Shown here piece after piece: positions 46,701 to 55,559 of a stretch of 64,000 nucleotides of DNA. The translations under genes were made by a program, and so were the position numbers. Each line of letters begins with the position of its first letter. The stretch's first letter is position 1. Source of the DNA: an uncultured Saprospiraceae bacterium (GTDB lineage: Bacteria; Bacteroidota; Bacteroidia; Chitinophagales; Saprospiraceae); assembly GCA_937941095.1 (NCBI GenBank), contig CALDYJ010000013.1, forward strand, positions 16,674 to 80,673, given 5' to 3'. Below the pieces are notes generated by a model that saw only the letters and a program-made list of their open reading frames with translations, had not been told where the DNA came from and ran no database searches.

Positions 46701-47756
46701 TTAAACCGTTTCTTTTCTGTATTGAACATAATCCCTCCACTTTAATATACAGCTACTCATGTCCTCAGGTGGGTCAGCTTCAAACAATACTTTTTCGCCA
46801 GTCGTCGGATGAGTAAAGCCTAAGGAATAGGCATGCAGAGCTTGTCTAGGACAAAGTTTAAAACAATTTTCAACGAATGTTTTGTATTTGGAAAAGACAG
46901 TTCCTTTAAGGACCTTGTGCCCTCCATATCTTTCATCATTAAACAGAGGATGACCTGCATGTTTCATATGGGCTCTAATCTGATGCGTCCTTCCTGTTTC
47001 TAATTGGCATTCAATTAAAGTAACGTAATAAAAATCTTCAAGCACTCTCCAATGAGTAATGGCATGTTTTCCCATGTCTCTGTCCTTAAAGACCATCATC
47101 TGGATTCTGTTCCTAGGATTTCTTCCGATGAATTCATCTATGGTTCCGGATTTTTCATCAAAGGAAGACCAAACGAGCGCTTTATATTTTCTTTCAATGG
47201 TATGATCAAAAAATTGTTTGCTCAAACTACTCATTGCCGCTTCCGTTTTAGCTACAACGATTAAACCGGAAGTATCTTTATCAATCCTATGGACTAATCC
47301 AGGGCGATCATTGAAGTTACCTTCTTTAATGGGTAGTTTTTTTTCTTGATAATAGAATGCCAATGCGTTAACTAAAGTTCCGGTATAGTTTCCAACGCCT
47401 GGATGCATCACAAGTCCAGCTTGCTTATTAATTACTAAAAGGTCGTCGTCTTCGTAATGTATATTTAAAGGAATTTCTTCAGGGACGATGTAATCTTTAG
47501 CTAATGGATTCTTAGGGATAACTAAGGTTATCTTTTCTCCTGGTTGGACCTTATGGTTTGATTTTATTTCTTCAAAGTCAACTCTTACTGCTCCAAAAGA
47601 AATAGCATTTTGAATCTTGGTCCGAGAAACATCGGCCAGTTTATCTGTAAGAAATTTATCAATTCGTATAGGACTTTGCTTAGGATCAACGATTATCTCA
47701 ATTTCCTCATAGAGCTTCTTTTGGTCCAATCCTTCGCTGGTTTCCTGATCTTTCAT
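46701..47756 (-). CDS. rluD: RluD-type ribosomal large-subunit pseudouridine synthase
   Basis: 351 residues. An N-terminal S4 RNA-binding domain (about 27-85, IRIDKFLTDKL) is followed by the pseudouridine synthase domain. VHRIDKDTSGL contains the catalytic Asp D159. LETGRTHQIRAHM is the second family signature. Likely modifies the 23S rRNA helix 69 uridines. First gene of the rluD, LuxC-like, pabB, pabC run; 6 bases separate it from the next. Confidence 0.95.
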   Translation of the reverse strand: MKDQETSEGLDQKKLYEEIEIIVDPKQSPIRIDKFLTDKLADVSRTKIQNAISFGAVRVDFEEIKSNHKVQPGEKITLVIPKNPLAKDYIVPEEIPLNIHYEDDDLLVINKQAGLVMHPGVGNYTGTLVNALAFYYQEKKLPIKEGNFNDRPGLVHRIDKDTSGLIVVAKTEAAMSSLSKQFFDHTIERKYKALVWSSFDEKSGTIDEFIGRNPRNRIQMMVFKDRDMGKHAITHWRVLEDFYYVTLIECQLETGRTHQIRAHMKHAGHPLFNDERYGGHKVLKGTVFSKYKTFVENCFKLCPRQALHAYSLGFTHPTTGEKVLFEADPPEDMSSCILKWRDYVQYRKETV

Positions 47757-47873
47757 CTCAACAGTGCTTCTTATTTATTGAATAATCGTACACAATTTAA
47801 GGCTTTTAAATTCATTGTGCTTAATTAGGTAGATTAATTCATTTTTCCAGCTTAATATAAATGCTGAAAACAT

Positions 47874-47881
47874 TAAATTTG
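47874..47881 (+). promoter_or_regulatory. Candidate -7 box (TAAATTTG)
   Basis: Exact match to TAnnTTTG, 17 bases before the ATG of the PLP enzyme gene at 47899. No clear -33 element. Confidence 0.45.
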
Positions 47882-47898
47882 ATCCAAAATCAATTCAT

Positions 47899-49095
47899 AT
47901 GCCTTCAAAACTATCTTTTGGATCCTTTTGTGTACATGAAGCAGAAGAAGTAAGAAATACGAAACCCCACGTTTTGCCCATATATGCTACCTCATCCTTT
48001 GTTTTTGAAGACATAGAAGAAGGGATGGACATTTTCAGTGGAAAACGGACTGGACATGTTTATGGTCGATACGGCAATCCTACCATTGACACGATGCAAA
48101 ATAAATTAGCTGCTTTGGAAGTCTTTGGCTCAGATTTGAAAGCAAGTGGTGTACTTTGTAGTTCGGGGATGTCTGCCATCAGTACCTTGATTTTAGCCTG
48201 TCTAAAAGCTGGAGATAAAGTATTAACTCAAGGTAACATTTATGGTGGCACGACAGAACTCTTTATCAAAATATTAGCTAAGTTTTCTATAGAACCCATC
48301 TTTGTCGATTTAAATAATGAAACCGAAATAGAAGAAGCAATTAAAGCTAAGCCATCTATTAAAATGATCTATTTTGAAACACCTGCAAACCCAACTTTAG
48401 CCTGTGTGGATGTAAAATCAATTGCTGAATTAGGTAAAAAGCACAATGTTTTGACCGTAGCTGATAATACTTTTTGCACCCCTTACTTGCAACAGCCACT
48501 TTTGATGGGAGTTGATTTTGTTGTTCACTCTACCACTAAATTTTTAAATGGTCACGGTAATGGACTTGCAGGTATAATCATAAGCACAGATTTGGATTTT
48601 ATGAAAGCTAAAGTCTGGCAAGCAATGAAGCTCCTAGGTACGAATTGTAATCCATTTGATGCTTGGTTAATAAACAATGGTTTAAAAACTTTAGAGTTAA
48701 GAATGGATAGACATTGCTCCAATGCTATGGCTATTGCCACTTTTCTAGAAGCTCATCCAGCAGTGGCCAAAGTTAATTATCCTGGCTTAAAGTCTCATCC
48801 ACACCATTCAATTGCAAAAAAACAAATGCGTCAATTTGGAGCCTTGATGAGTTTTGAATTAAAAGGAGGTTTTGATGCTGGAGTAAAATTTATGAATAAA
48901 GTTAAACTTTGTGTACTTGCACCAACTTTAGGAGATGTGGATACTTTAGTCTTACATCCCGCCTCAAGTTCACATATAAATATTCCAAAGGAACTTAGAG
49001 AAAAAAATGGGATTACTGATGGGATGATAAGATTGTCGGTTGGTATTGAAAATGAAGCAGATTTGATTGCAGATTTACAACAAGCTATTGCTTAG
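47899..49095 (+). CDS. Cys/Met-metabolism PLP-dependent enzyme (trans-sulfuration family)
   Basis: 398 residues. Family signatures: YGRYGNPTIDTMQNKLAALE, SSGMSAISTLILACLKAGD, and the PLP lysine K214 in FVVHSTTKFLNGHG. Members include cystathionine gamma-synthase, beta-lyase, O-acylhomoserine sulfhydrylase and methionine gamma-lyase; the sequence alone does not separate them. It would act in sulphur amino acid metabolism. Monocistronic; facing the serpin gene across a terminator. Confidence 0.92.
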   Translation: MPSKLSFGSFCVHEAEEVRNTKPHVLPIYATSSFVFEDIEEGMDIFSGKRTGHVYGRYGNPTIDTMQNKLAALEVFGSDLKASGVLCSSGMSAISTLILACLKAGDKVLTQGNIYGGTTELFIKILAKFSIEPIFVDLNNETEIEEAIKAKPSIKMIYFETPANPTLACVDVKSIAELGKKHNVLTVADNTFCTPYLQQPLLMGVDFVVHSTTKFLNGHGNGLAGIIISTDLDFMKAKVWQAMKLLGTNCNPFDAWLINNGLKTLELRMDRHCSNAMAIATFLEAHPAVAKVNYPGLKSHPHHSIAKKQMRQFGALMSFELKGGFDAGVKFMNKVKLCVLAPTLGDVDTLVLHPASSSHINIPKELREKNGITDGMIRLSVGIENEADLIADLQQAIA

Positions 49096-49148
49096 TGTCG
49101 ATAGCTGTTTGTCTTTGGTTTTTCGATTTTTTCAAACAAAAGCCAAAA

Positions 49149-49195
49149 AAAGAAGGCTATCTTACTTAGTAAAACAGCCTTCTTTAAAATGAAAA
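49149..49195 (-). terminator. Terminator of the serpin gene
   Basis: 10-bp inverted repeat (49149-49158 with 49186-49195) with a 27-base loop, 2 bases beyond the serpin stop on the - strand, followed there by a run of T bases. It may also stop transcripts from the PLP enzyme gene on +, though the T run is short on that side. Confidence 0.55.
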
Positions 49196-49197
49196 TC

Positions 49198-50418
49198 CTA
49201 ATCTAAGGGATTTTCTATTTTACCCATAAAGATCATTGCATCAGTACTTTCATGGGTGATGTAAAATAAGAACGGCTTATTAAAGCTTATGCTAGGAGGT
49301 AATGATGTCGTGCCTACTCCAATGGTTGTGACTGCAGCTCCCTCTGCTCCTTTTTCGTCTATTTTCAAGAAGGTATCATGCAATACTCGCGTGATAAATA
49401 AATTACCATCTGCTGTTCCAAAGTTTGTCAAATCTGCATTTGATTTATCAAATGCATCTTGTATGCCTAGTCTCTGAAGAGGCGCATTAAGCATTAACTT
49501 GTTTGAGATTTCAAATTTTGGAAGACTTATTAAGTATCTTGCTTCTTGAGCTTCAAGTTTAATTTCTGTTGAAAGATCTAAAATACTTTTATTTGCCAAC
49601 AGATCATTAATCGTAGAACCATCTTTAGGAAGTATGAAAGACATGGAATAGTGATCATCTTTAAAAGGCATGATAAGTGCTGAGTAATCATCTGTGACAA
49701 AGGCTTTGCGTTGACCATCCGATTGCATGGTCGGTACTTGAACTGAAGTTCCGTTGCTCAAAGTAAAGTTTTGTTCTCCAGTTAATTTTATGTCAAATCC
49801 ATTATCCCAGTCTGCAATAAAATATAAGGCGTTTATCAAAAACAATACTTCATCTGCGCTTATTTCGTCTAGAACCTTTTTTATTCTTCCTTCTGTTTTT
49901 TCTTCCGCCCATGAATTGATCTCGTCTTTTGTCGCATCATTAAAAGTTCTCATATTGGCGTCAGCATTAAAACTTTGGGTCATGACATTTTTAAAATCAT
50001 CGTTTAAGTTCATCCGATCATCCCACCATATGGAATTCGCCACTTTCATTTCACCATTGGAGTCTTGGTTCATTGCGCTCATCAAGTCTCCGTATGAAGC
50101 ATTTAGCCCATTCACATTCATATCAGCAATCCCTAAAGTTTGCATCATTTCATCCAGTGTGTTGTTATTTGCTCCATTTACAGCCATGTACAAAGCTGTT
50201 TCTATGCTCATTGGTGATATTAATAGGTTTTCTTCTTCTTTGTCAAACAAGTCCATAAAGATGGCATTGTTAAAGGTGTTCATTCCTGATTTTAGGTCGT
50301 CAAGTGTGCCAATCCTTTCATCCGGATTAGGCTTGATGACTTCATCGTCATCTCCGCAAGAGAATAAGAATAAACAGCTCATCAAGCAAGCGCTTAGGAT
50401 TACATTTAATTTTAGCAT
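49198..50418 (-). CDS. Serpin family protease inhibitor, lipoprotein
   Basis: 406 residues. A lipoprotein signal ends in LFSC (C21), and an acidic linker follows. The serpin body is complete: SPMSIETALYMAVNGANNNT near the N-terminus, NSIWWDD, INALYFIADW, and the C-terminal FNKPFLFYITH. The reactive-centre loop hinge EKGAEGAAVTTIG is present, and the scissile bond probably lies around GTTSLPP (inferred P1 Thr-P1' Ser). Small hinge residues suggest an inhibitory rather than a non-inhibitory serpin. It should sit on the cell envelope and block a serine or cysteine protease. Confidence 0.93.
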   Translation of the reverse strand: MLKLNVILSACLMSCLFLFSCGDDDEVIKPNPDERIGTLDDLKSGMNTFNNAIFMDLFDKEEENLLISPMSIETALYMAVNGANNNTLDEMMQTLGIADMNVNGLNASYGDLMSAMNQDSNGEMKVANSIWWDDRMNLNDDFKNVMTQSFNADANMRTFNDATKDEINSWAEEKTEGRIKKVLDEISADEVLFLINALYFIADWDNGFDIKLTGEQNFTLSNGTSVQVPTMQSDGQRKAFVTDDYSALIMPFKDDHYSMSFILPKDGSTINDLLANKSILDLSTEIKLEAQEARYLISLPKFEISNKLMLNAPLQRLGIQDAFDKSNADLTNFGTADGNLFITRVLHDTFLKIDEKGAEGAAVTTIGVGTTSLPPSISFNKPFLFYITHESTDAMIFMGKIENPLD

Positions 50419-50489
50419 GGTAGATTATTTTTATGTTACGTTTATATAGACTTATAACGTATAGGAATGGTTGGGTATTAGGCAAAAAT

Positions 50490-50651
50490 TCATGCCAAAA
50501 GGTCTTCATCCTTATAAGGGCAATGCCTGCAACCTGATTCGCAGCAATATGCACGTTTTATTAAATAATCTTTTGTAAAAACATATAAACCATCTTCAAT
50601 GTAGAAGTCAATACCTTCTATAAGTGGTTTTTTACCCAATGTTTTGGACAC
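50490..50651 (-). CDS. Small DUF5522-type cysteine protein
   Basis: 53 residues from the GTG at 50651 (a TTG at 50639 is the other option). The text PLIEGIDFYIEDGLYVFT followed by YCCESGCRHCPY matches the DUF5522 family. Four cysteines (CC, C, C with His) look able to bind a metal. It starts inside the last codons of the upstream DUF6580 gene (20 bases of overlap), so it is translationally coupled to it. Function unknown. Confidence 0.72.
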   Translation of the reverse strand: MSKTLGKKPLIEGIDFYIEDGLYVFTKDYLIKRAYCCESGCRHCPYKDEDLLA

Positions 50652-51210
50652 CTTTATTTTGTAAAATTGACGTAAAGTATTTTACATCAAATCTTTCGAA
50701 AGCGAAAAATAAGACACTTGTAAATAAAAGATTACTCATCAAGGTTCCTCTAAAAAATGGGATGCCTGCCGTATAGGATTCCATTAAACCCATAAAATTT
50801 TGAGGGTAAGCTGGATTTGCAATCCAAGAATTGAAGTTGGTAATTACGAAGAATAGCACACTCGCCATAAGACTTGCACCTACTACATTCAAAATGTTTA
50901 CATTTTTTAACATTTTTCTACCTACCAAGACAATAAGAATCAAGCTGATGTATACACCTGGTTGTCCAATCACCTGGAAAGCATTAAAAAATTCGGTATA
51001 AACAACGTTATTAAGGTATAAATCAACTATCCACATTAGTAAAAGAGGAAGTAAAAGCGCATACTTTGTTCTAGTAAAATATGCAGCTCCAAGTAAGATC
51101 ATGGCACCGATGGGTGAAAAATTCAAACTGGTGAGGAAGATCTTACTTGCAAAACCTACAATGATTAAAGCAACTAATAGGTATATCTTAATATTCTTCT
51201 TGTTATTCAT
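50632..51210 (-). CDS. DUF6580 family integral membrane protein (ECF S-component-like)
   Basis: 192 residues with about six hydrophobic segments (for example IYLLVALIIVGFASKIF, IGAMILLGAAYF, LLPLLLMWIVDLYL). The pattern NFSPIGAMILLGAAYF resembles S-components of energy-coupling factor transporters, and the family DUF6580 is annotated as a putative transport protein. The ligand is unknown and no ECF ATPase genes are nearby. I use the ATG at 51210; an upstream TTG at 51234 adds 8 residues. The 3' end overlaps the DUF5522 gene. Confidence 0.75.
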   Translation of the reverse strand: MNNKKNIKIYLLVALIIVGFASKIFLTSLNFSPIGAMILLGAAYFTRTKYALLLPLLLMWIVDLYLNNVVYTEFFNAFQVIGQPGVYISLILIVLVGRKMLKNVNILNVVGASLMASVLFFVITNFNSWIANPAYPQNFMGLMESYTAGIPFFRGTLMSNLLFTSVLFFAFERFDVKYFTSILQNKGVQNIG

Positions 51211-51307
51211 AGAAATTGAATGTATGATATGCAAATTTATAATATTTTCTTTTATAAAAGATTCTTACCTTGAAATCTAATCAGATAAATTTATACGAGA
51301 CATACAA

Positions 51308-51742
51308 ATGGTCACAAAAGCCATAATAAAAGCCTTTCAACGCAAAAAAGATAGAAATTGGGATAAGACCTATTGGGGGTTTGATATTCATGAGACCATT
51401 ATTCTTCCTAATTGGAGTGAAGTAGATATTCCGATTACTTTTTATCCTCATGCAAAAGAAGTACTTCAGTTGATTTCAGCGAAAAAGGACATCATTTGCA
51501 TCTTGTTTACTTGTTCACATCCAAATGAAATCAAGGTCTATGAAAAGTTATTCAAAGAGAATGACATTCATTTTGATTACGTGAATGAAAATCCAGAAGT
51601 ACATGGCGTTAAATATGGATATTATGAAAAGAAACCATACTTTAATGTCTTATTCGAGGACAAGGCAGGTTTTGATCCTCTTGAGGATTGGCAAAAAGTC
51701 AAAGAAGTTTTTTTAGCTCATTATTCAACAGAAAGTGCATAG
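51308..51742 (+). CDS. HAD-like protein with altered motif I
   Basis: 144 residues. The fold seems to be a small HAD-type phosphatase: motif I would be WGFDIHETI (second Asp replaced by His), motif II LFTCSHP (Thr), and motif IV VLFEDKAGFDP. The first Asp nucleophile is kept, but the proton-donor Asp is lost, so activity is doubtful. Its stop lies inside the 5' end of the next gene (8-base overlap), so the two are coupled. Confidence 0.6.
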   Translation: MVTKAIIKAFQRKKDRNWDKTYWGFDIHETIILPNWSEVDIPITFYPHAKEVLQLISAKKDIICILFTCSHPNEIKVYEKLFKENDIHFDYVNENPEVHGVKYGYYEKKPYFNVLFEDKAGFDPLEDWQKVKEVFLAHYSTESA

Positions 51743-52820
51743 CGGGGATACGATCAAATTAGAAAGTTTTTCAAAAAAAAAATTGGATGAATTGTTAGCA
51801 CTGGGATATTTTCGCAGTGGTAAAAATATGTTCCATTGTCCAGTTACTTTTTTAGATGGTCAAGCCAATACAACCATTAGAACACGGTTAAACTTGAAAG
51901 ATCATAAATTTGGCAAGTCTGTCAGAAAATTGCTCAGACAAAATCAATTAAAATTTGTTCATAAGTTTGAACCTTTTAATTTAGATGAAGAATTATTAGA
52001 TCTATATAACATTTACAAAGAAGAATGTTTTAAAGGGGATCTTTCTGGGGAACTTGAAGATTGGCTCACAGGCTCAGAAAACAAAGAAATTTATGAAAGC
52101 GAAATTTGTAAAATCTTCCATGAAGACAAATTGGTCGCAGCAAGTTTTATTGATATCGGCAATAATTCAATAGCTAGTATCATGGGCATTTATGCACCAG
52201 AGTATAAAAAATATAGTCTTGGAGTTTACAGTATGCTGTTAGAAGTGGAATATGCAAAACAGAAAGGCAAAGCGTTCTACTATGCAGGTTATCTCCTTTC
52301 ACAATCAAAACGTTTTGAATACAAAAAGAAAGTTGGACCTTTAGAGTTCATAAAAATTAATGAGAAGAATTGGATTCCTTTGGAGGAGATTGAGGACAAG
52401 GATTATTTAGTAGAGCATACCCTAGATAATCTTGAAGAATTACAAGATTACCTAAGTTCTTTTTTGATCGATAGTAGTATATATGCTTACCCATTATTTA
52501 CTTGGAATACCTACCCTTTGGATTCAGACCTCTTAGAGCAGTATTTTTTCTTAAAAATTGATATTCCTTCTTATGAGACGATGTTCATTCTAATCGTATA
52601 TGACGGAATAGAAGATTATTATCAAATTTGTTTAGCCAATAGCCTAGGAGAAAATTCACCAACTTGGCAGGAATTTTTAAATTATTATTCAGAAGATGGT
52701 AACTGGTTGGATACCATACTCATTCGCCAAAAAGGCAAAAAGATAAAAAACATAAATTCCTTACCCTTAATGATACTCAACATTTTGGAAAAGCTAAAAA
52801 CTGCTAGCGCCACAGAGTAG
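51735..52820 (+). CDS. Arginyltransferase-like (ATE/GNAT-fold) protein
   Basis: 361 residues from the GTG at 51735. The region around 20-210 resembles the C-terminal domain of arginyl-tRNA-protein transferases: FHCPVTFLDGQ, RTRLNLKDHKFGKSVRKLL, FKGDLSGELEDWL, LVAASFIDIG, ASIMGIYAPEYKKYSLGVYSML and KAFYYAGYLL. The N-terminal cysteine motif of true Ate1 is not seen. It may transfer an aminoacyl group to a protein or small molecule. Coupled to the HAD-like gene before it. Confidence 0.65.
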   Translation: MHSGDTIKLESFSKKKLDELLALGYFRSGKNMFHCPVTFLDGQANTTIRTRLNLKDHKFGKSVRKLLRQNQLKFVHKFEPFNLDEELLDLYNIYKEECFKGDLSGELEDWLTGSENKEIYESEICKIFHEDKLVAASFIDIGNNSIASIMGIYAPEYKKYSLGVYSMLLEVEYAKQKGKAFYYAGYLLSQSKRFEYKKKVGPLEFIKINEKNWIPLEEIEDKDYLVEHTLDNLEELQDYLSSFLIDSSIYAYPLFTWNTYPLDSDLLEQYFFLKIDIPSYETMFILIVYDGIEDYYQICLANSLGENSPTWQEFLNYYSEDGNWLDTILIRQKGKKIKNINSLPLMILNILEKLKTASATE

Positions 52821-52837
52821 TAAAATTCTATTGATTT

Positions 52838-53347
52838 TCAAACAAAATGGTAAACTACTATACCAAGTGCCGTTGCTACATTCAAAGATGAATTTACCCC
52901 TAACATTGGGATGTGCATACATTGACTGCAGAGATCCAATATTTCTTGAGAAACACCAAATTGCTCATTACCCAAAACGAGAATGGTCGGATTTATTAAT
53001 TCGATTGACTTATAAGGAGTACTGTCATTCGTCTTTTCGATTGCACAAAGGCTTTGCGTTGTAGCTAATTGCTTTAGTTGATCGAGATCTATGTTTGAAA
53101 AGGAAAGATATTTTTGGGTAGAACGTGCAGTTCTTTTAAAATTTTTTCTTTTAAAATTTTCACTGCAATTGTATAAATAAATATGCTTTAATCTAGCGCC
53201 GTCAGCGATCCTAAATATAGATCCTAGGTTTCTGTCGTCTTGGATTCCGTCTAAGAGGATGGATATAGGAGTTCTATTTTCTGTAATGGAAGATAAGATG
53301 TTTTGAAGGTCTGTTTTATCTTCAGAAAATGATGATTGTTTTCTCAT
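52838..53347 (-). CDS. SpoU/TrmH family RNA 2'-O-methyltransferase
   Basis: 169 residues. SPOUT motif 1 ILLDGIQDDRNLGSIFR, motif 2 TILVLGNEQFGVSQEI and motif 3 CMHIPMLGVNSSLNVATALGIV are all clear. No N-terminal substrate-binding domain, so it is TrmL/TrmH-like in size. It should methylate a ribose in tRNA or rRNA. Start at the ATG 53347; an ATG at 53371 lies inside the terminator hairpin of the upstream gene. Confidence 0.88.
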   Translation of the reverse strand: MRKQSSFSEDKTDLQNILSSITENRTPISILLDGIQDDRNLGSIFRIADGARLKHIYLYNCSENFKRKNFKRTARSTQKYLSFSNIDLDQLKQLATTQSLCAIEKTNDSTPYKSIELINPTILVLGNEQFGVSQEILDLCSQCMHIPMLGVNSSLNVATALGIVVYHFV

Positions 53348-53353
53348 AACGTA

Positions 53354-53391
53354 AAAACTCACCAAATGCATTTTTGCTTTTGGTGAGTTTT
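53354..53391 (-). terminator. Intrinsic terminator after the FKBP gene
   Basis: Perfect 13-bp inverted repeat (53354-53366 with 53379-53391) and a 12-base loop, starting 9 bases after the FKBP stop. On the - strand the stem is followed by a short T run. It sits just before the SpoU gene start. Confidence 0.7.
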
Positions 53392-53400
53392 ATTGAAAAA

Positions 53401-54099
53401 TTAATCTATAGAAATTAATTCAACTTCAAAAATTAAGGTAGCAAAAGGTCCAATTGCTCCTCCTGCTCCTCTTTCACCATATGCTAATTGGTGAGGCACA
53501 AACAATCTCCACTTCGAGCCTACTTTCATTAATTGTAGAGCTTCTTGCCATCCCATAATGACGCCATTTACTGGGAAAGAAGCAGGTTGTCCTCTTTCTA
53601 CAGAACTGTCAAATACAGTTCCGTCTAATAAAGTACCATGGTAATGAGTAGTAACTTTATCAGTTGGACCAGGAGATGCTCCTGTACCAGCCGTGATTAC
53701 TTCATATTGTAAACCACTGTCTAAAGAAGTTACGCCTTCTTTTTTAGCGTTCTCCATCAAGAAAGCCTTTCCTTCTTCTACGTTTCCTGAATGTGCTTCT
53801 TCTTGTTGCTTTTGCATATGCGCACTGAAGATTTGATTTGCTTCTTCAAGGCTAAGTTTTGGTTCAGCACCAGAAATAACATCTTGAATTCCATCTGCAA
53901 CATCAGCAGAACTGACTTTATTCAAGCCTTGTTGTTTTAGGTTTTGTGCAACCAATAGTCCTAAACTGTAACTAAGTGTATCCATTGATATATTGTTTAT
54001 TGGCGTAGGTACCTCACTACTTGGTTTAGTAGTTACTTTGCTGGAGCAAGCTAAAATTAAGACTCCGAGGCCTAGTGCCATGAAAAATTTAATGTTCAT
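53401..54099 (-). CDS. FKBP-type peptidyl-prolyl cis-trans isomerase, lipoprotein
   Basis: 232 residues from the ATG at 54099. The lipobox is ILAC (C18). The N-terminal dimerisation domain (about 45-120, DTLSYSLGLLVAQNL and the helix with EEANQIFSAHMQKQ) precedes the FKBP domain with VTTHYHGTLLDGTVFDSS, LQLMKVGSKWRLFVP and LAYGERG. It resembles FkpA/Mip proteins. Prolyl isomerase and chaperone at the inner leaflet of the outer membrane or in the periplasm. An upstream in-frame ATG would put 16 unneeded residues before the lipoprotein signal. Confidence 0.93.
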   Translation of the reverse strand: MNIKFFMALGLGVLILACSSKVTTKPSSEVPTPINNISMDTLSYSLGLLVAQNLKQQGLNKVSSADVADGIQDVISGAEPKLSLEEANQIFSAHMQKQQEEAHSGNVEEGKAFLMENAKKEGVTSLDSGLQYEVITAGTGASPGPTDKVTTHYHGTLLDGTVFDSSVERGQPASFPVNGVIMGWQEALQLMKVGSKWRLFVPHQLAYGERGAGGAIGPFATLIFEVELISID

Positions 54100-54215
54100 A
54101 ATTTTTAGATTGAAGCGCAAAGATAAAAGAATCGTCCAAATAAACATATCTGAATATAAACCTCAGAAAATGAATGTTAAAATGCTCAATATCAATGACT
54201 TTGGCTCTTTAAGAT

Positions 54216-55505
54216 CTAAAGTTCATATTGTTTAATTTTACGATATAAAGTCCTTTCCGAAATGCCTAAATCAATGGCAGCATCTTTTCTTCTGCCTTTA
54301 TGTTTTTCCAAAGCCTTTTTAATCAGGTCTCTTTCCATGTCTTCAATAGAAAGACTTTCTTCTACTACTTCCATAGAATCATAGGTATCTCCACCTGATT
54401 GAATGATGAATGGTTGTTCAGCATTTTGATTGTCTAGAATTGGATTAATGCTTGGGCTAGATTCATTAGGAAGCGCTTGAGCTTCAGGCTTTAATTCTGA
54501 AATTAATCCCGTTTCATTGTAAGTTCTTCTTTGATTTGAAAGTTGGTTTAAGCTTGATACATCTGGAACATTCAGGTTGTTAGTCTTTATTAACTCAAAG
54601 ACTAGAGATTTAAGATCATTCAAATCATTTTTCATGTCGAAAAGTAATTTGTAAAGTATCTCTCTTTCTTGTAAATTTTCTGCAGAATCGCTTTGGCTGA
54701 TAGAAGGAAGATTCCTTTTTACAATTTTTGGGATGTGTAGCATCAATTGTTCTGCCGTGATGATTCTATCTTCAGCCATCACAGAAAGTTGTTCCGCCAT
54801 GTTCTTTAACTCTCTAATGTTTCCGGGCCAGCTATAATTTTCAATTAGGAGTCTAGCTTTATCTTCCAATTGAATAGGTGGAGTTCTATACTTTTCAGCA
54901 AAATCAACAGCAAACTTTCTGAAGAGCATAAAGATGTCTTCTCGTCGTTCTTTTAAAGCAGGGACATCAATAGGGACAGTATTTAGCCTATAAAATAAAT
55001 CTTGCCTAAACTTACCTTTCGAAATTTTATCTTCCAATGATTTATTAGTAGCAGCGATCACTCTAACATCAGTCTTGATAACTTTTGATGAACCAACCTT
55101 AATAAATTCTCCGGACTCAAGAATTCTTAGCAGGTAGGCCTGAGTATCCAGGGGCATTTCACCAATTTCATCTAAGAATATGGTACCGCCATTCACAGTT
55201 TCGAAATAACCTTTTCTATCAGCTGTAGCTCCAGTGAATGCTCCTTTTTCGTGTCCAAAAAGTTCTGAATTGATGGTTCCTTCTGGAATTGCACCACAAT
55301 TTATAGCAATAAAATTGTTATGTTTTCGACTACTTAATTGATGAATGATTTTAGAGAAGACCTCCTTCCCAACACCACTTTCTCCTATTATTAATACAGA
55401 CAGATCAGTGCCTGATACACGATTTGCTTTTTCGAGGGCTTGATCTAATTTGGTACTTTTTCCAATGATACCAAACCTTTGTTTTATTCCTTGTAGATTT
55501 GACAT
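54216..55505 (-). CDS. Sigma-54-dependent transcriptional activator without receiver domain
   Basis: 429 residues. It starts directly with the AAA+ domain: Walker A GESGVGKE (41-48), the sigma-54 contact loop GAFTGA (88-93), then IFLDEIGEMP and the arginine-finger region. A linker rich in polar residues (about 290-380) leads to a Fis-type helix-turn-helix at the C-terminus (LEKHKGRRKDAAIDLGISER). With no receiver or GAF domain, its activity must be controlled by expression or a partner. It lies 54 bases after miaB on the same strand. Confidence 0.94.
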   Translation of the reverse strand: MSNLQGIKQRFGIIGKSTKLDQALEKANRVSGTDLSVLIIGESGVGKEVFSKIIHQLSSRKHNNFIAINCGAIPEGTINSELFGHEKGAFTGATADRKGYFETVNGGTIFLDEIGEMPLDTQAYLLRILESGEFIKVGSSKVIKTDVRVIAATNKSLEDKISKGKFRQDLFYRLNTVPIDVPALKERREDIFMLFRKFAVDFAEKYRTPPIQLEDKARLLIENYSWPGNIRELKNMAEQLSVMAEDRIITAEQLMLHIPKIVKRNLPSISQSDSAENLQEREILYKLLFDMKNDLNDLKSLVFELIKTNNLNVPDVSSLNQLSNQRRTYNETGLISELKPEAQALPNESSPSINPILDNQNAEQPFIIQSGGDTYDSMEVVEESLSIEDMERDLIKKALEKHKGRRKDAAIDLGISERTLYRKIKQYEL

Positions 55506-55559
55506 ATTACATTAACAAGTTTAATAGGCCCATAGTTTAAATCATTAACACTCGTCTTT

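Noticed and set aside
50348..50554. 68-codon open frame on - across the serpin leader
   Set aside because: It overlaps the serpin start and the true DUF5522 frame, and its product has no coherent composition or family likeness.
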